Source: Paraburkholderia sp. PGU19
Lineage (GTDB): Bacteria > Pseudomonadota > Gammaproteobacteria > Burkholderiales > Burkholderiaceae
DNA length: 64,000 nucleotides
NCBI RefSeq assembly: GCF_013426915.1
Contig: NZ_AP023179.1
Location: 2,728,001 to 2,792,000, forward strand
Direction: 5' to 3'
Shown: one piece after another, positions 47,367 to 56,508 of the stretch
How positions within the stretch are numbered: position 1 is the stretch's first letter
Layout: each line of letters opens with the position of its first letter
Notes under the pieces: model-generated
The model's input: the letters and a program-made list of their open reading frames with translations, nothing else
The model's database searches: none
What the model was told of the DNA's origin: nothing
Made by a program: the position numbers and the translations under genes

Positions 47367-48728
47367 CTAAGGCTTGACTGAACCCGGGAGTGTTCGAGCA
47401 ACCTCAGACGACCTGAGCGCGGCCTCGTGGCGCCCCATGCCAAACATGCTGAGTGCGGCGACGAAGGTGGGTATCGCAACCAGCACGAACATGATGGGCA
47501 GGCCCAGATGCATGGCTAGCAGCACTCCGCCAATCATCGAGCCCACGATCGAACCCACCCGGCCAATGCCTAGCGCCCAGCTCACGCCGGAGGCGCGACT
47601 GGAGGTTGGATAGTAGGCCGCCGCCAGCGCATTGGCGCCAGTCTGCGAGCCTCCGGTTCCAAGACCAGCCCCAAAGACTGCGAACACCAGCATCGGCAAC
47701 GACGAAGCGATGCCGATGAGCAGGACAAACACGGTGGCAACAAGGTAGAAGCTTGCGAGTATCAGACAGGGATTGTGCCTGTCCATCAGGCGGCCGATCA
47801 GCACGGCGCCGACCGTGCTGCCCAAGGGCAGCGCTGCGGCGATCAGCGCAGTCATATCCAGAGGGACGCCTGTGTTGTTAATGACCGTGGGCAGCCAGCT
47901 GGTGAGCAGGTAGTACACCAGCAGACTCATGAAGAAGGTGAGCCAGAGGCAGACGGTGCCGACCATCACGCCGCTGCCGAAAAGGTTGCGGACGGGAGAA
48001 CCCGTGACCTTGTTCTCGGGGACTGTGAACACCGTATGGTCGAGCACTTCCTGTGGCGCTATGCGCCGGAGCGTGCGGGCCACCTGCGCCTGCATCCTGC
48101 CGGACAGTGCCAGGTACCGGACAGACTCGGGCAGCAGCCATACCAGAACCGGCACCAGTACCAATGGCATGGCCCCGCCGAATAACAGCACGCCCTGCCA
48201 GCCATTCAGGGGAATGATCCGCGAGGCGACCACGCCCCCCAATGACCCGCCTAACGTAAAGCCGCAGAACATGCCCGTCACCAACAACGAGCGCTGTTTC
48301 TCGGGACCGAATTCGGATGTGATTGTGATGGCCGTCGGCATGGCTCCGCCAAGACCGAGGCCGGTCAGGAATCGCAATAGTATGAGTTCGCGCAGAGAAG
48401 TCGCGTAGGCGGACCACAGGCACATGACACCGAAAAACGCGACTGAAAGGCAGAGTATGGGCTTGCGCCCAAACCTGTCGGCAAGCGGTCCGAACAGGAG
48501 CGCGCCTACCATCAGACCAAACAGGCCGCCGCCGAACACAGGCGCCAACTGAAGCGCGTTCAATGCCCATTGCTTCCTGATGGCAGGTGCAATGAATCCG
48601 GCGCTTGCCGTATCGAAACCATCAAACGCGACTGTCAGGAAACACAGCGCGACGATCAGCAGCTGATACGTCGACAGCCTGTGCGAATTGATGAAGTCCT
48701 GAACGTCGACCGTTCTGATTGTTGCCAT
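47367..48728 (-). CDS. MFS transporter, aromatic acid:H+ symporter (AAHS) type
   Basis: Twelve-helix permease of 453 residues. The cytoplasmic loop motif LFGPLADRFGRKPILCLSV between helices 2 and 3 and the DxDGFDxA-like AFDGFDTASAGFIAPAI in helix 1 (with the essential Asp) are typical of PcaK/BenK/MhbT carriers. LLPESVRYLAL precedes the central loop. The ATG at 48728 follows AGGGAG. Substrate is probably an aromatic acid such as a hydroxybenzoate, by family; the dioxygenase next to it fits that. In-strand neighbours suggest a small catabolic group. Confidence 0.88.
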   Translation of the reverse strand: MATIRTVDVQDFINSHRLSTYQLLIVALCFLTVAFDGFDTASAGFIAPAIRKQWALNALQLAPVFGGGLFGLMVGALLFGPLADRFGRKPILCLSVAFFGVMCLWSAYATSLRELILLRFLTGLGLGGAMPTAITITSEFGPEKQRSLLVTGMFCGFTLGGSLGGVVASRIIPLNGWQGVLLFGGAMPLVLVPVLVWLLPESVRYLALSGRMQAQVARTLRRIAPQEVLDHTVFTVPENKVTGSPVRNLFGSGVMVGTVCLWLTFFMSLLVYYLLTSWLPTVINNTGVPLDMTALIAAALPLGSTVGAVLIGRLMDRHNPCLILASFYLVATVFVLLIGIASSLPMLVFAVFGAGLGTGGSQTGANALAAAYYPTSSRASGVSWALGIGRVGSIVGSMIGGVLLAMHLGLPIMFVLVAIPTFVAALSMFGMGRHEAALRSSEVARTLPGSVKP

Positions 48729-48872
48729 GGCGTTCTCCCTGTAGCCGCTAAACCCAGGCCGTCTCTTTGACAAGGGTGCTGGCAGGAAGCTTGTCCCGCG
48801 AGGTCTCCTGGCTCCGCCTCCGGTAGCCTTGGAGGTTGCTCTCGCGCGATCAGCGATGGACCTGATCGCGCG

Positions 48873-49736
48873 TCAGGATTGAAACTCTGGAATGTCGGGT
48901 TTGGCGCCCCACATGCAAAAGCCGGTGGAATCGAACGGGAACCGGCGGGGACAGTAACTCGCTTCCTCGTCCGGCCTGATCAGACGAACGCCTGTCGAGT
49001 ATTCATAAGTCATTCCATCAGGCCCCTCGAAGTAGAGAAAGATGGCGCCCGACGTCGGATGCCGCCCTGGCCCGAACCGAATGGGTATGCCCTGTTCACG
49101 CAGGGTGTACCAGGCGCGCATGAGGTCGTCGATGCTTGCAACCTGGTGATTGATATGTTGAATGCCGGCGAACGGGGACGGAAAGAGAGCGATCCGGTGA
49201 TGTACCTCGTCGATTCTCAGCAGCGGTGCAGGTCCGATCCAGTCGCTCACGCGCGCATTGCACAGTTTCGTCCAGAAGATCTCGTCACGTCCGGGATCAC
49301 TGGTGCGCAGGCCGACGTGGCTGAAGCCGGTGATTCCGGCGTCGCGCGACGGAAAATAGCGACGGCCGCTATGCAGGGCGCCGAACACCAATTCGATCTG
49401 GTTGCCCGATGGATCCTTGAAACTGATGAAGGCGTGTACGCGACGTTGATCGCACTCGTCTCGACTGCCGGCGTGTACGCGGAAGCTATTCTGCTCTAAC
49501 ACCGCGCCCGCCTGTTCGAGCGCCTCGTTCGTGACGACATCGAATGCAATCGTCTGGTCATTCGGATCGCCCTCGAAGTAGACCAGCGTGTGATCGCGCT
49601 CATCCGAGCGCAGGTAGGCCCACCCACCCTCGCGGCGCACCAGCTGTAATCCAAGGATATTGGCGGCATACTTCGCCGCGGCGTCGATGTCACGTGTACC
49701 GAGCCGAACATACCGGAGTTCGTGCAAATTGATCAT
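48873..49736 (-). CDS. Extradiol (VOC superfamily) ring-cleavage dioxygenase-like protein
   Basis: A 287-residue protein of two vicinal-oxygen-chelate modules. The first starts ELRYVRLGTRDIDAAAKYAANILGL and the second starts GITGFSHVGLRTSDPGRDEIFW. Candidate iron ligands in the second module are His in FSHVGLR, His in GIQHINHQVAS and Glu in YFEGPDGMTYEYSTG, the H-H-E set of type I catechol dioxygenases. It is somewhat short for BphC (about 300) and the ring substrate is unknown. Its gene lies upstream of the AAHS transporter on the same strand, 144 bases away. Confidence 0.82.
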   Translation of the reverse strand: MINLHELRYVRLGTRDIDAAAKYAANILGLQLVRREGGWAYLRSDERDHTLVYFEGDPNDQTIAFDVVTNEALEQAGAVLEQNSFRVHAGSRDECDQRRVHAFISFKDPSGNQIELVFGALHSGRRYFPSRDAGITGFSHVGLRTSDPGRDEIFWTKLCNARVSDWIGPAPLLRIDEVHHRIALFPSPFAGIQHINHQVASIDDLMRAWYTLREQGIPIRFGPGRHPTSGAIFLYFEGPDGMTYEYSTGVRLIRPDEEASYCPRRFPFDSTGFCMWGAKPDIPEFQS

Positions 49737-50120
49737 GAACGGGACCCTGCGGTTTGCCTATCTCCAAGGATAGGCGGCATCCCCCCGTGCGTGCCCAATT
49801 TTCGTGGCTGCTCGCCTTGGGCCTGCTAAGGCGGACGAGACGTTCGGGCGTCCGCCCCGGCACACCGGCCAATGCCTCAAGTTGGCCGAAGCCCGCCCGA
49901 TGGCTCATTTGTGCAGCCGAGTTGGATGGCGTGCCGCATCCTTGACGCGTTGTCTCCAGCCACCCGGCGCAGACGACAGATGCGCAGATCCAGCGAAGCG
50001 TGCCCGTCATTCATGTGCGCCGCGTATCTCCAGGTCACTCCTCGTCAACGGTTGATTTGTATCAATCGCCGGATGACCCGACGGTACACGATAGGAATTT
50101 CACGAACCGGAGGGTGAGCC
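49737..50120. other. Divergent intergenic region
   Basis: 384 bases between the minus-strand dioxygenase and the plus-strand PNPOx-like gene. It should hold both promoters; no operator or regulator gene was recognised. GGAGGG stands before the ATG at 50121. Confidence 0.4.
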
Positions 50121-50597
50121 ATGAACGAAGAGATCAAGGAAAAGATCCTGTCATTGCTGGAGCAGCACCGGATCATGACGATCGCCACGCTAAGGCCAGA
50201 CGGCTGGCCGCAGGCGACGACCGTCGGGTACGTGAGCGAGGGATTGACGCTCTATTTCCTCTGCAGCCAGGAAAGCCAGAAGGCGGCCAATCTGGCCCGC
50301 GACGACCGGGTTTCCCTGACAATCGACCACGACACGTCAGATCTGATGGCCATCACTGGTCTGTCAATGGCAGTGCGAGCACAACTCGTGACCGATCCTG
50401 CCGAAGCCGAGAAGGTCATGCGCATGCTTCCACTGAAGTATCCGGACATGCATGCGCTGTCGATGCCAATGCCGTCTCCTGACGAAGTTCGGATTTTTCG
50501 TGTGACTCCGACAGTCATCTCGGTGCTCGATTATTCGCAAGGCTTCGGCCACAGGGATCTTTGCACTTGCGGGTCTCCCTCGGTATCACAAAAGTAA
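50121..50597 (+). CDS. Pyridoxamine 5'-phosphate oxidase-fold protein
   Basis: A 158-residue FMN-binding split-barrel protein, starting LLEQHRIMTIATLRPDGWPQATTVGYVSEGLTLYFLCSQESQKAANLARDDRVSLTIDHD. It lacks the C-terminal PLP-oxidase signature, so it is of the general-stress / F420-FMN reductase-like class rather than PdxH. A CTC-GSPS tail with two Cys is unusual. The next gene starts 6 bases downstream, so the two are co-transcribed. Confidence 0.85.
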   Translation: MNEEIKEKILSLLEQHRIMTIATLRPDGWPQATTVGYVSEGLTLYFLCSQESQKAANLARDDRVSLTIDHDTSDLMAITGLSMAVRAQLVTDPAEAEKVMRMLPLKYPDMHALSMPMPSPDEVRIFRVTPTVISVLDYSQGFGHRDLCTCGSPSVSQK

Positions 50598-50603
50598 AGC
50601 TCC

Positions 50604-51047
50604 ATGACCCGGTGCAGACATGGCAAGCCCAGGTGGGCAACCTGCGCTGAAGCTGGCTGCCTTTACGCATCGATTGTTTTTGTGATCGGCTTCGCCCTTG
50701 GAACGATTCGCGTACTGCTGCTTGTGCCGTGCCTGGGCGAGACGGCCGCCGTATCGCTCGAAGCGCCATTCATGCTTGCCGCGAGTTGGAACTTGTCACG
50801 CTGGAGCGCGAAAAGACACGACGTGCTGACAGATACCGCCGACGCGTTGCTGATGGGCGCAATCGCCCTGACCGTATTGATGCTTGCGGAATTGGGCACT
50901 GCCGTACTCCTGTTCAAAAGGACGGTGCTCGAATACTTTTTCGGCTTTGGGTCTGTGCATGGCGCGATCGGCCTCGCGGGCCAACTTTGCTTTGCAAGCT
51001 TTCCATTTCTGCAGGCGTCTGGCAACCGGATCGCATCCAGCAGGTGA
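50604..51047 (+). CDS. Small integral membrane protein, function unknown
   Basis: A 147-residue protein with four hydrophobic segments at about 20-42 (ASIVFVIGFALGTIRVLLLVP), 50-65, 80-105 (ALLMGAIALTVLMLAELGTAVLLF) and 112-137. The N-terminal 17 residues with HGKPRWATCAEAGC are hydrophilic and may not be translated; a later start is possible. The pattern of FALGTIRVLLLVPCLGETAAVSLEAPFM is shared with short unnamed membrane proteins in proteobacteria. It is 6 bases from the PNPOx-like gene. Confidence 0.7.
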   Translation: MTRCRHGKPRWATCAEAGCLYASIVFVIGFALGTIRVLLLVPCLGETAAVSLEAPFMLAASWNLSRWSAKRHDVLTDTADALLMGAIALTVLMLAELGTAVLLFKRTVLEYFFGFGSVHGAIGLAGQLCFASFPFLQASGNRIASSR

Positions 51048-51112
51048 GCGCGACGGCAACCGGCGTGGCTTTCGAATCATCTCGCCGGCAACGGCTGGCT
51101 TGGCGCAAAGCG

Positions 51113-51283
51113 CTACAGCCAGCGCCGCACATGGGCGCGGTAGCAGCTATAGACATCGCCGAACTTGCGCTCAACGAATGGCAAAGGCACGAGCCGACTG
51201 GGGGCGAGCCCGGCAAGCACCACAACCGCCCACGCAATCGGCGGCCGGATGATAACGTTCGCGATATCGGTCGTATTAGCCAT
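51113..51283 (-). CDS. Internally deleted isoprenylcysteine methyltransferase-like mini-gene
   Basis: A 56-residue frame reads MANTTDIANVIIRPPIAWAV, then VVLAGLAPSRLVPLPFVERK, then FGDVYSCYRAHVRRWL and a stop. The first part matches the N-terminal helix region and the last part the C-terminal E-x-x-F-G-D-x-Y-x-x-Y-x-x-x-V-x-R-W-L signature of ICMT/PEMT-like membrane methyltransferases. The roughly 100 residues between, including the SAM-binding part, are missing while the reading frame is kept. It is probably a deletion remnant; whether it is expressed is unknown. Confidence 0.65.
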   Translation of the reverse strand: MANTTDIANVIIRPPIAWAVVVLAGLAPSRLVPLPFVERKFGDVYSCYRAHVRRWL

Positions 51284-51847
51284 GGCAGGACTCGGTCATA
51301 GCAAACATAGCCTCGACGCATCTGTCGATGCCGGGGCCATTGCCAACAGGATGACGGGCCGGCGTACGACTGCTTTCCCTGTGCCGCGAAAGGCGCTCTC
51401 GACCCGTCCGAGACAGATGACCTGCGAGCGCTGCACATCCGCTTTCGATATCGGAACATTCAACCCGTCGCGCTTTTGAGCCGTTCATGGGCCGCTCATG
51501 CAAACGGGATTGCGCGACCCGATACGGAAAAAATTACTCTTCGTTACAAAGGCAACCGGTCGGCGCTTGCACCGCCTTATACAAAGGTTCGAACAGGAAG
51601 GGGCGCCCTCGACGCTTCGCGCGCAGCCGAAACTCCTTGGCAGTTGCCCTTCTTGGCCTGCCCCGGCGGACTGAACCCATTGCCAGGGTCGCCTTGCGGC
51701 TGCACGGCCACGCCGTGTTCGGCCGGTACGTACCCGGCACATCCGGCCAGCGTGCGAGCGGGGAAAGGCCAAAGCAAGGATGACTTTTTTCGTGATCATC
51801 CCGGCAAAGAGGGGGCGTAGCCGCCCCTCCGTCCGTACTGCACTCTG
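51284..51847. other. Intergenic stretch before the DUF4382 gene end
   Basis: 564 bases with no supported gene. At about 51810-51827 GGGGGCGTAGCCGCCCCTC can form a hairpin downstream of the minus-strand DUF4382 gene, a weak terminator candidate without a strong T tract. Confidence 0.4.
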
Positions 51848-53011
51848 TTAGAAACTGAAGTTCACGTTGGTCTTGCTTCCGCCCGTAATGTTAACGGCGG
51901 TCGATTGCGTGGCGCCTGAGGCCGCATCGGCTTCGATCGTGTATTGGCCTGCCGTCGCCGGGCTCAGGGCGACGGGTAGTGTGCCGTTATAGGCGCCCAC
52001 CATCGGTGCCGCGACGGGTAGGCTCGTCGTATAGCTGCCCGTATCGAGGTTCGCATTCGCTGATGCGATCTCGTACGTGCCCGCCGGCGTGGTCTGAAGC
52101 GCACGCAGGCTTGCATCCGCCGACGCCGTCACGGTGCCGCTCACTATATTCATCGCTGAGACGGGAAGCGTGATCGGCTGGCCCGCCATTGACACGTGCG
52201 TCGTAGTGCCAACCACGACAGGCACCGACGTAATGATCCCCGTCGTCTCGTTGGGTTGCACGACCACGATGTCGTAAGTGCCGTTGATCGAACTTTGGAG
52301 CAGCGTCGAGAACACGAAGTGGCCTGTGTTGTCCGCCACCGTGCCGCTCACCACCTTGCCGTTCTGCTCGGCATACACAGTAGCGCCCGCTTCGGCCGCT
52401 GCGACGTAGCCGTCAATCATGCCGGCGACGGTCGTCGGCGTGGCGGTGATCACAGGCTTCAGCGCGTAGGAGCCGTTGCCCTTCTGGACAACCGACTTGC
52501 AAGCGTTGAAGTCGAGCACGAGATCGACCGTAGAGTTTGCGGACACGTCAAATGGGCGAATGATCTTGAGACCGCTTTGGGTCGCACTTGGCGTCGCGAG
52601 CGGCTGTTCGTTGGTCGTTCCCGACACGACGACCGAATTGGCCGACGTGTTACCCTGGTTCGGGGCGAGGACAAGCCGCACCTGCTGATACTGGCCCGCG
52701 GGCAGCGTCGCCTGGCCGAGCGTCGCCATCGTGCCGTTCGTGAGCGAAAGTAGATCGACCTTCTGCGGGGTAGCGAGCGTGATGTTGGTCCATCCGCTGT
52801 CGTTGTCGCCCGCGGTCGAGCTTGCATTGATCCTTACCTGGCTCACCGTTACGTACACATGGTCGAAGCCGCAGGAGGGCGCATCGGTCATCTGGACATT
52901 GACAGTGCCGGTGGGGGTACCTCCGTTATTGCTCTCCCCTCCACCGCCGCAGGCCGCGAGAGCGACCGACGCGAACATGGCAACTATGAGTGTTTTTCGC
53001 ATGCCGTTCAT
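51848..53011 (-). CDS. DUF4382 domain lipoprotein
   Basis: Surface or periplasmic lipoprotein of 387 residues with signal peptide MRKTLIVAMFASVALAACGGG (lipobox LAAC). A DUF4382 domain follows at about 35-180: GTVNVQMTDAPSCGFDHVYVTVSQVRIN, then VDLLSLTNGTMATLGQATLPAGQYQQVRLVL. The C-terminal half is built of beta-rich, Ig-like carboxypeptidase-regulatory-type repeats (YDIVVVQPNETTGII, YTIEADAASGATQST). Ligand unknown. Codon use is like the core genome, unlike the neighbours at 53-60 kb. Confidence 0.88.
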   Translation of the reverse strand: MNGMRKTLIVAMFASVALAACGGGGESNNGGTPTGTVNVQMTDAPSCGFDHVYVTVSQVRINASSTAGDNDSGWTNITLATPQKVDLLSLTNGTMATLGQATLPAGQYQQVRLVLAPNQGNTSANSVVVSGTTNEQPLATPSATQSGLKIIRPFDVSANSTVDLVLDFNACKSVVQKGNGSYALKPVITATPTTVAGMIDGYVAAAEAGATVYAEQNGKVVSGTVADNTGHFVFSTLLQSSINGTYDIVVVQPNETTGIITSVPVVVGTTTHVSMAGQPITLPVSAMNIVSGTVTASADASLRALQTTPAGTYEIASANANLDTGSYTTSLPVAAPMVGAYNGTLPVALSPATAGQYTIEADAASGATQSTAVNITGGSKTNVNFSF

Positions 53012-53576
53012 TCAACACCTGATGTTTTGTCTGTGGTGCGCGAAGCATACGTTCGGCGGACTGCAACCCGTTTTGTGACTTTGCAACAATCCGTAACTTC
53101 TTCTGCTCGCCGTCGCCTTTTGCATCATGGACTCAAGAATGACCGTTACCAAGCGAGTAACGGCCGCCCGGATGTCTGGGTCATGGCTTGGGCGAACGGC
53201 TCTTCCTGGCCGAACTGTGCCCGAGACGGCCAAAGGCCTGAGTCCAAGCTACGCAACGTGCAGGGGACCGTAGCCGACCCACTCCGGTCAGATAACTTTC
53301 TTCAAACCGGTCAGTCAGCCAAATTCATGGTTTGCGAACCGGAATGCCAATAAGCGGCCGTTGGCGACCTCACCCAATCGGCCAGGAAGAGACGATGGAA
53401 CTGTCGCGCCGAAGGACCGAAATCGGTATCGAAGCGAACATTCGTGTTCGCACAAATGTGGCATATTTGCGGCATCGGCCAGAATCAGTCGCTCGATTGC
53501 GGCACCAAAAATCTTTAAGTTGCGCTGGGCCGAACTCCAATTGCGAAAAATTAGCCATTGTCGGGGCAACGGGGAA
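53012..53576. other. Intergenic region with dispersed repeat unit
   Basis: No gene recognised. Bases about 53203-53280 hold a unit beginning GGCCGAACTGTGCCCGAGA and containing AAGGCCTGAGTCCAAGCTA and CAACGTGCAGGGGACCGTAG; a second copy flanks the IS element at about 59463-59530. Confidence 0.5.
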
Positions 53577-54596
53577 ATGGACCGCAAATATGTTCTGGTT
53601 GGATTCGTATTGACGTTTCTCGCAGGCTTCGGGATTGGGCACCATCGGACGGTCGCTCGGGAGACGGCGTCCCGAACGCTAAGGGCGATGCCTGCTGTCC
53701 CCGTCTGGAGAAATCCTCAATGTGTGACGGCGAATATTAAAGAAGAACAATATTTTGAAATCGCCGCCTCGACTCTGGAACATGTAACACCGAACTCGCC
53801 CGATTGGCTCGCCGGGGGAGCCGAACACGCGCTCAGTGACGACCTGTATCGTGGGAGTCCTGGGCAGCCTAGAACGAGGGTGTGTACTCCAGCAGGGATT
53901 TATAACCGTGTTGCCGCGGCGTTCGCGGGAAGCGCCCTCAACTACAGATTTGACCGCCATGAGTTGAGGCTAGCCTCCCATTTGCAACCTCCGCCCGCTA
54001 AAGTCGTCGATGCCGTGGCGCGAGTAGCGTTTTTTCCACGGCCGTTAATCGACGACGATAGCGGTGGACAAATCGACGGCGATATTCGGCCATATGCAAT
54101 GACCGTTCTGGCAGGCTTTGGACACGAATCGGCACGATATGCAGCTGAAGCTTTTGAACAGATTTCCAGCGAGAACTCGCTTGGCACTGGCGCGGCGCAA
54201 GTCGCAGCGTCCAGTGGACAGCCGGGTGCACTCTCGCGGATAGAGTCTCTTATGAATCAACTTCTTGCCACGGTCCCGGACGACAAACCGATACCACTAG
54301 CGACTCGCGACCGACTTTATGAGCTGTCTTGGGCAATCGCTTTTTCAGGTGAATCTGCAAAAGACCACGTAGCTCCGGTTATTAGGCTTATGGGGAGGCA
54401 CGTGCAAAGTGGTGCGCCGCCGTTCGGAGTGGTTAGTCTTCATCCGAAGAGGATGTGCGAAGTTATGTCCAAAATCTATGACAACAGCGAGCGTGTGAAT
54501 CGCGAGTTCTCGTACTGCGCGGACGACGCTCCATTGGAGTCGTATCCCCAAGGGGCATTCGCTTTCGCACCGGCGCACAGCAGTGAGACACGATGA
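53577..54596 (+). CDS. Membrane-anchored protein of unknown function
   Basis: A 339-residue protein with an N-terminal helix (MDRKYVLVGFVLTFLAGFGIG) and a large soluble part of probable periplasmic location. Helical segments such as IRPYAMTVLAGFGHESARYAAEAFEQIS and TRDRLYELSWAIAFSGESAKDHVAPVIRLMG suggest an alpha-solenoid. GGGGAAATGG supplies the ribosome site and start; a longer frame upstream has no such signal. Base composition is lower in G+C than the core genes, consistent with transfer. No family recognised. Confidence 0.65.
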   Translation: MDRKYVLVGFVLTFLAGFGIGHHRTVARETASRTLRAMPAVPVWRNPQCVTANIKEEQYFEIAASTLEHVTPNSPDWLAGGAEHALSDDLYRGSPGQPRTRVCTPAGIYNRVAAAFAGSALNYRFDRHELRLASHLQPPPAKVVDAVARVAFFPRPLIDDDSGGQIDGDIRPYAMTVLAGFGHESARYAAEAFEQISSENSLGTGAAQVAASSGQPGALSRIESLMNQLLATVPDDKPIPLATRDRLYELSWAIAFSGESAKDHVAPVIRLMGRHVQSGAPPFGVVSLHPKRMCEVMSKIYDNSERVNREFSYCADDAPLESYPQGAFAFAPAHSSETR

Positions 54597-54871
54597 GTGG
54601 CGCTTGGCTTGTTGGCGGTCACCCCCTGACGCGTGCGTCCGCTGACGTCTAGGTAGCGGACGTTAGAAACCTCTCGTGCATTGACCGCTTCGGGTCGGGC
54701 TGCGTCTGTCCGCTCTTCAAACTCATCGTTGGAAAGCGGCCAGTGGAATGCAGCTGCCCGGAAGCGGCCAGTCGGCAGCGCGTACTCCCGACCCGCAAGA
54801 GACAGTCGTCGCACGATGAAGCGGCCATTCAATACGGCCTGCTGCCCCTAGTTGCTTGCCGGGCAAGGAAT
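54597..54871. other. Intergenic region
   Basis: Nothing supported apart from paired AAGCGGCCAGT motifs at about 54734 and 54764, members of the GGCC-type short repeats. Confidence 0.35.
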
Positions 54872-55312
54872 CTACCGGAACGTTATGAAGGCAGCATGTA
54901 TCGCCAGTTCGTACGACTCTTCGCTGAACCCCGGGTTTTCCAATTTGAATGCGATTCGTTCTTCTTCGTATGTCCGCTTGGCCTCTGGATACCGAAAGAA
55001 TGCTAGCCCTACGGCCTCCGCACCTTTCCACATCCGTGCTACCAAAGTCAAGGCATGCTCATATGCAGGCTGGCTCAATTCGGGCAACACGTCCGACAAC
55101 TCAAGCGTCGGCGGGCGCTCCGACCGTGGTCCCCAATTACGCTTCCACTTGTTGTAGTAGAAGAACAGGAACACCGCATCTAATAACTGTGCGGAACGTA
55201 CTTTGCGTATGTACTCTGCCCGTTGCTTTGTCTGGTCCACTCGTTCTCCCGAACCACGGTTTGGAAGCGAACTCTTCGTAATCGAGACTTTCGGTGGTCG
55301 ATTGTCCGGCAT
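54872..55312 (-). CDS. Small helical protein, function unknown
   Basis: A 146-residue protein from the ATG at 55312. The N-terminal 50 residues are basic (MPDNRPPKVSITKSS onward), then LLDAVFLFFYYNKWKRNWGP and a helical, acidic C-terminal half, YEHALTLVARMWKGAEAVGLAFFRYPEAKRTYEEERIAFKLENPGFSEESYELAIHAAFITFR. A longer frame continues upstream through the MITE and is rejected. No family recognised. AT-richer than the core genome. Confidence 0.6.
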   Translation of the reverse strand: MPDNRPPKVSITKSSLPNRGSGERVDQTKQRAEYIRKVRSAQLLDAVFLFFYYNKWKRNWGPRSERPPTLELSDVLPELSQPAYEHALTLVARMWKGAEAVGLAFFRYPEAKRTYEEERIAFKLENPGFSEESYELAIHAAFITFR

Positions 55313-55791
55313 TAGTACTTGGCGTCCATTGACCGCTCCTGGCCGAGGCGGTGTGAAAACGCGCTCTGTCTGAGGCCTTCTTAAAAGTCGACCCTTCAGA
55401 TCGCCGCGTAACGGGCTGGCGGCGACTCGGGAAGGGTAAAGCGACACTCGAAAACCGAGTACTTTTGTGTTTTCACACGGCCTCGGCCGACCGCTGGCCG
55501 ACCGCGGTCGGCAGAAGTTGCCCCTTAAAGACATCCGATTAGCCTGAAAGACAGACATACGTTCACGCCGCGTACCGTCCTCAACCCAAAAAAGCCGCCA
55601 AAACCCTGAAGTCGTCACTGAGCTTTCATAGCGGTGTTCTACGTGAACCGGGACGAAGAGCGGCGCGCCGGCATCAAATTCACACTTTTGTTTCTCGCGA
55701 CAAAACGTATTACGATCGCAAGACAACAGTCCTTCGGGCGATGACTTATCGATGATGTGAACGTGACCCAGCCAATATCAATGGAGACAGG
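55313..55791. other. Region between two orphan genes, containing the MITE
   Basis: Apart from the MITE, CGCTGGCCGACCGCGGTCGGCAG at about 55491-55513 is a partial member of the dispersed hairpin repeats. No gene supported. GGAGACAGG lies just before the ATG at 55792. Confidence 0.4.
55345..55484. mobile_element. MITE with IS1182-like ends
   Basis: A 140-base non-coding element. Terminal inverted repeats are GAGGCGGTGTGAAAAC on the left and the inverse of GAGGCCGTGTGAAAAC on the right, one mismatch in 16. It is bordered by GGCC on both sides (55341-55344 and 55485-55488), a palindromic 4-base target duplication. The ends match those of the IS element at 57840-59462, which could have mobilised it. 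Confidence 0.75.
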
Positions 55792-56508
55792 ATGAACGTC
55801 GCTAAGAACGAAGTGCCCTGGAAAAATGCCCAAGATGCCATGGAGTGCAATTTCGCACTGGGGCACCTTATTAGAAACCTGCCGGCACGGCTGAAGATTG
55901 ACGGTCGCATCCATGCGGAAACCTACATTTCAGCTGTCGGTGCAATCGCCGGCTACGCCGCGCAACGCGCGCTGTTCGCCGAGAGCCCACCTATCGTAGG
56001 GAGCAACATCAATCGTGCTACCGTGACGTCCGGTGAACAGTATTGGTTCGGCGATGCTCTGAACCACATGCTGGTGCCCAAAACAGAAGCCGATGGAAAT
56101 CGCTGTGTTTGGTCATTAGCGGCAGGCGGCGCACTGAGTTCAGGCCTGCAGCCTCAGCAGATCCCAAATCTCGATGCGATGTTTAAACACGTCGCGTCGA
56201 CAATTGGCGGGGCCAATGAAGGGAAATCTTCAGTTCCCCCTTGGCATCAGGCCCATCTTTCGGCAAGGAACCTTCTGAAAGCGGTCTGGCCTGTAGCCGT
56301 CATTTGTTTTTCAGGAAAATTTCCTGGTGCCAGTCATGAGTTCGGCGCGGCTCCCGTGGTGAGATGGTCTGCGATCGCCGCGCAAGCTTCTAGTCGCCCA
56401 ATTCAAGACGTGAAAAATGTGCTGCCACCCGACGTTGCGTTGACATTGCTAATGGAATCCGCGATCTATTGCAGCAAACTTGACCAGTCGACTATCGAGA
56501 CAAATTAG
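55792..56508 (+). CDS. Conserved-looking cytoplasmic protein, function unknown
   Basis: A 238-residue protein without signal or membrane segments, starting MNVAKNEVPWKNAQDAMECNFALGHLIRNLPARLKIDGRIHAETYISAVGAIAGYAAQRALF. The middle has an RCVWSLAAGGALSSGLQPQQIPNLDAMFKHVAST segment. GGAGACAGG 4 bases before the ATG supports the start. I recall similar unnamed proteins in Burkholderiales but cannot assign a function. It stands between the MITE and the IS fragment. Confidence 0.7.
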   Translation: MNVAKNEVPWKNAQDAMECNFALGHLIRNLPARLKIDGRIHAETYISAVGAIAGYAAQRALFAESPPIVGSNINRATVTSGEQYWFGDALNHMLVPKTEADGNRCVWSLAAGGALSSGLQPQQIPNLDAMFKHVASTIGGANEGKSSVPPWHQAHLSARNLLKAVWPVAVICFSGKFPGASHEFGAAPVVRWSAIAAQASSRPIQDVKNVLPPDVALTLLMESAIYCSKLDQSTIETN

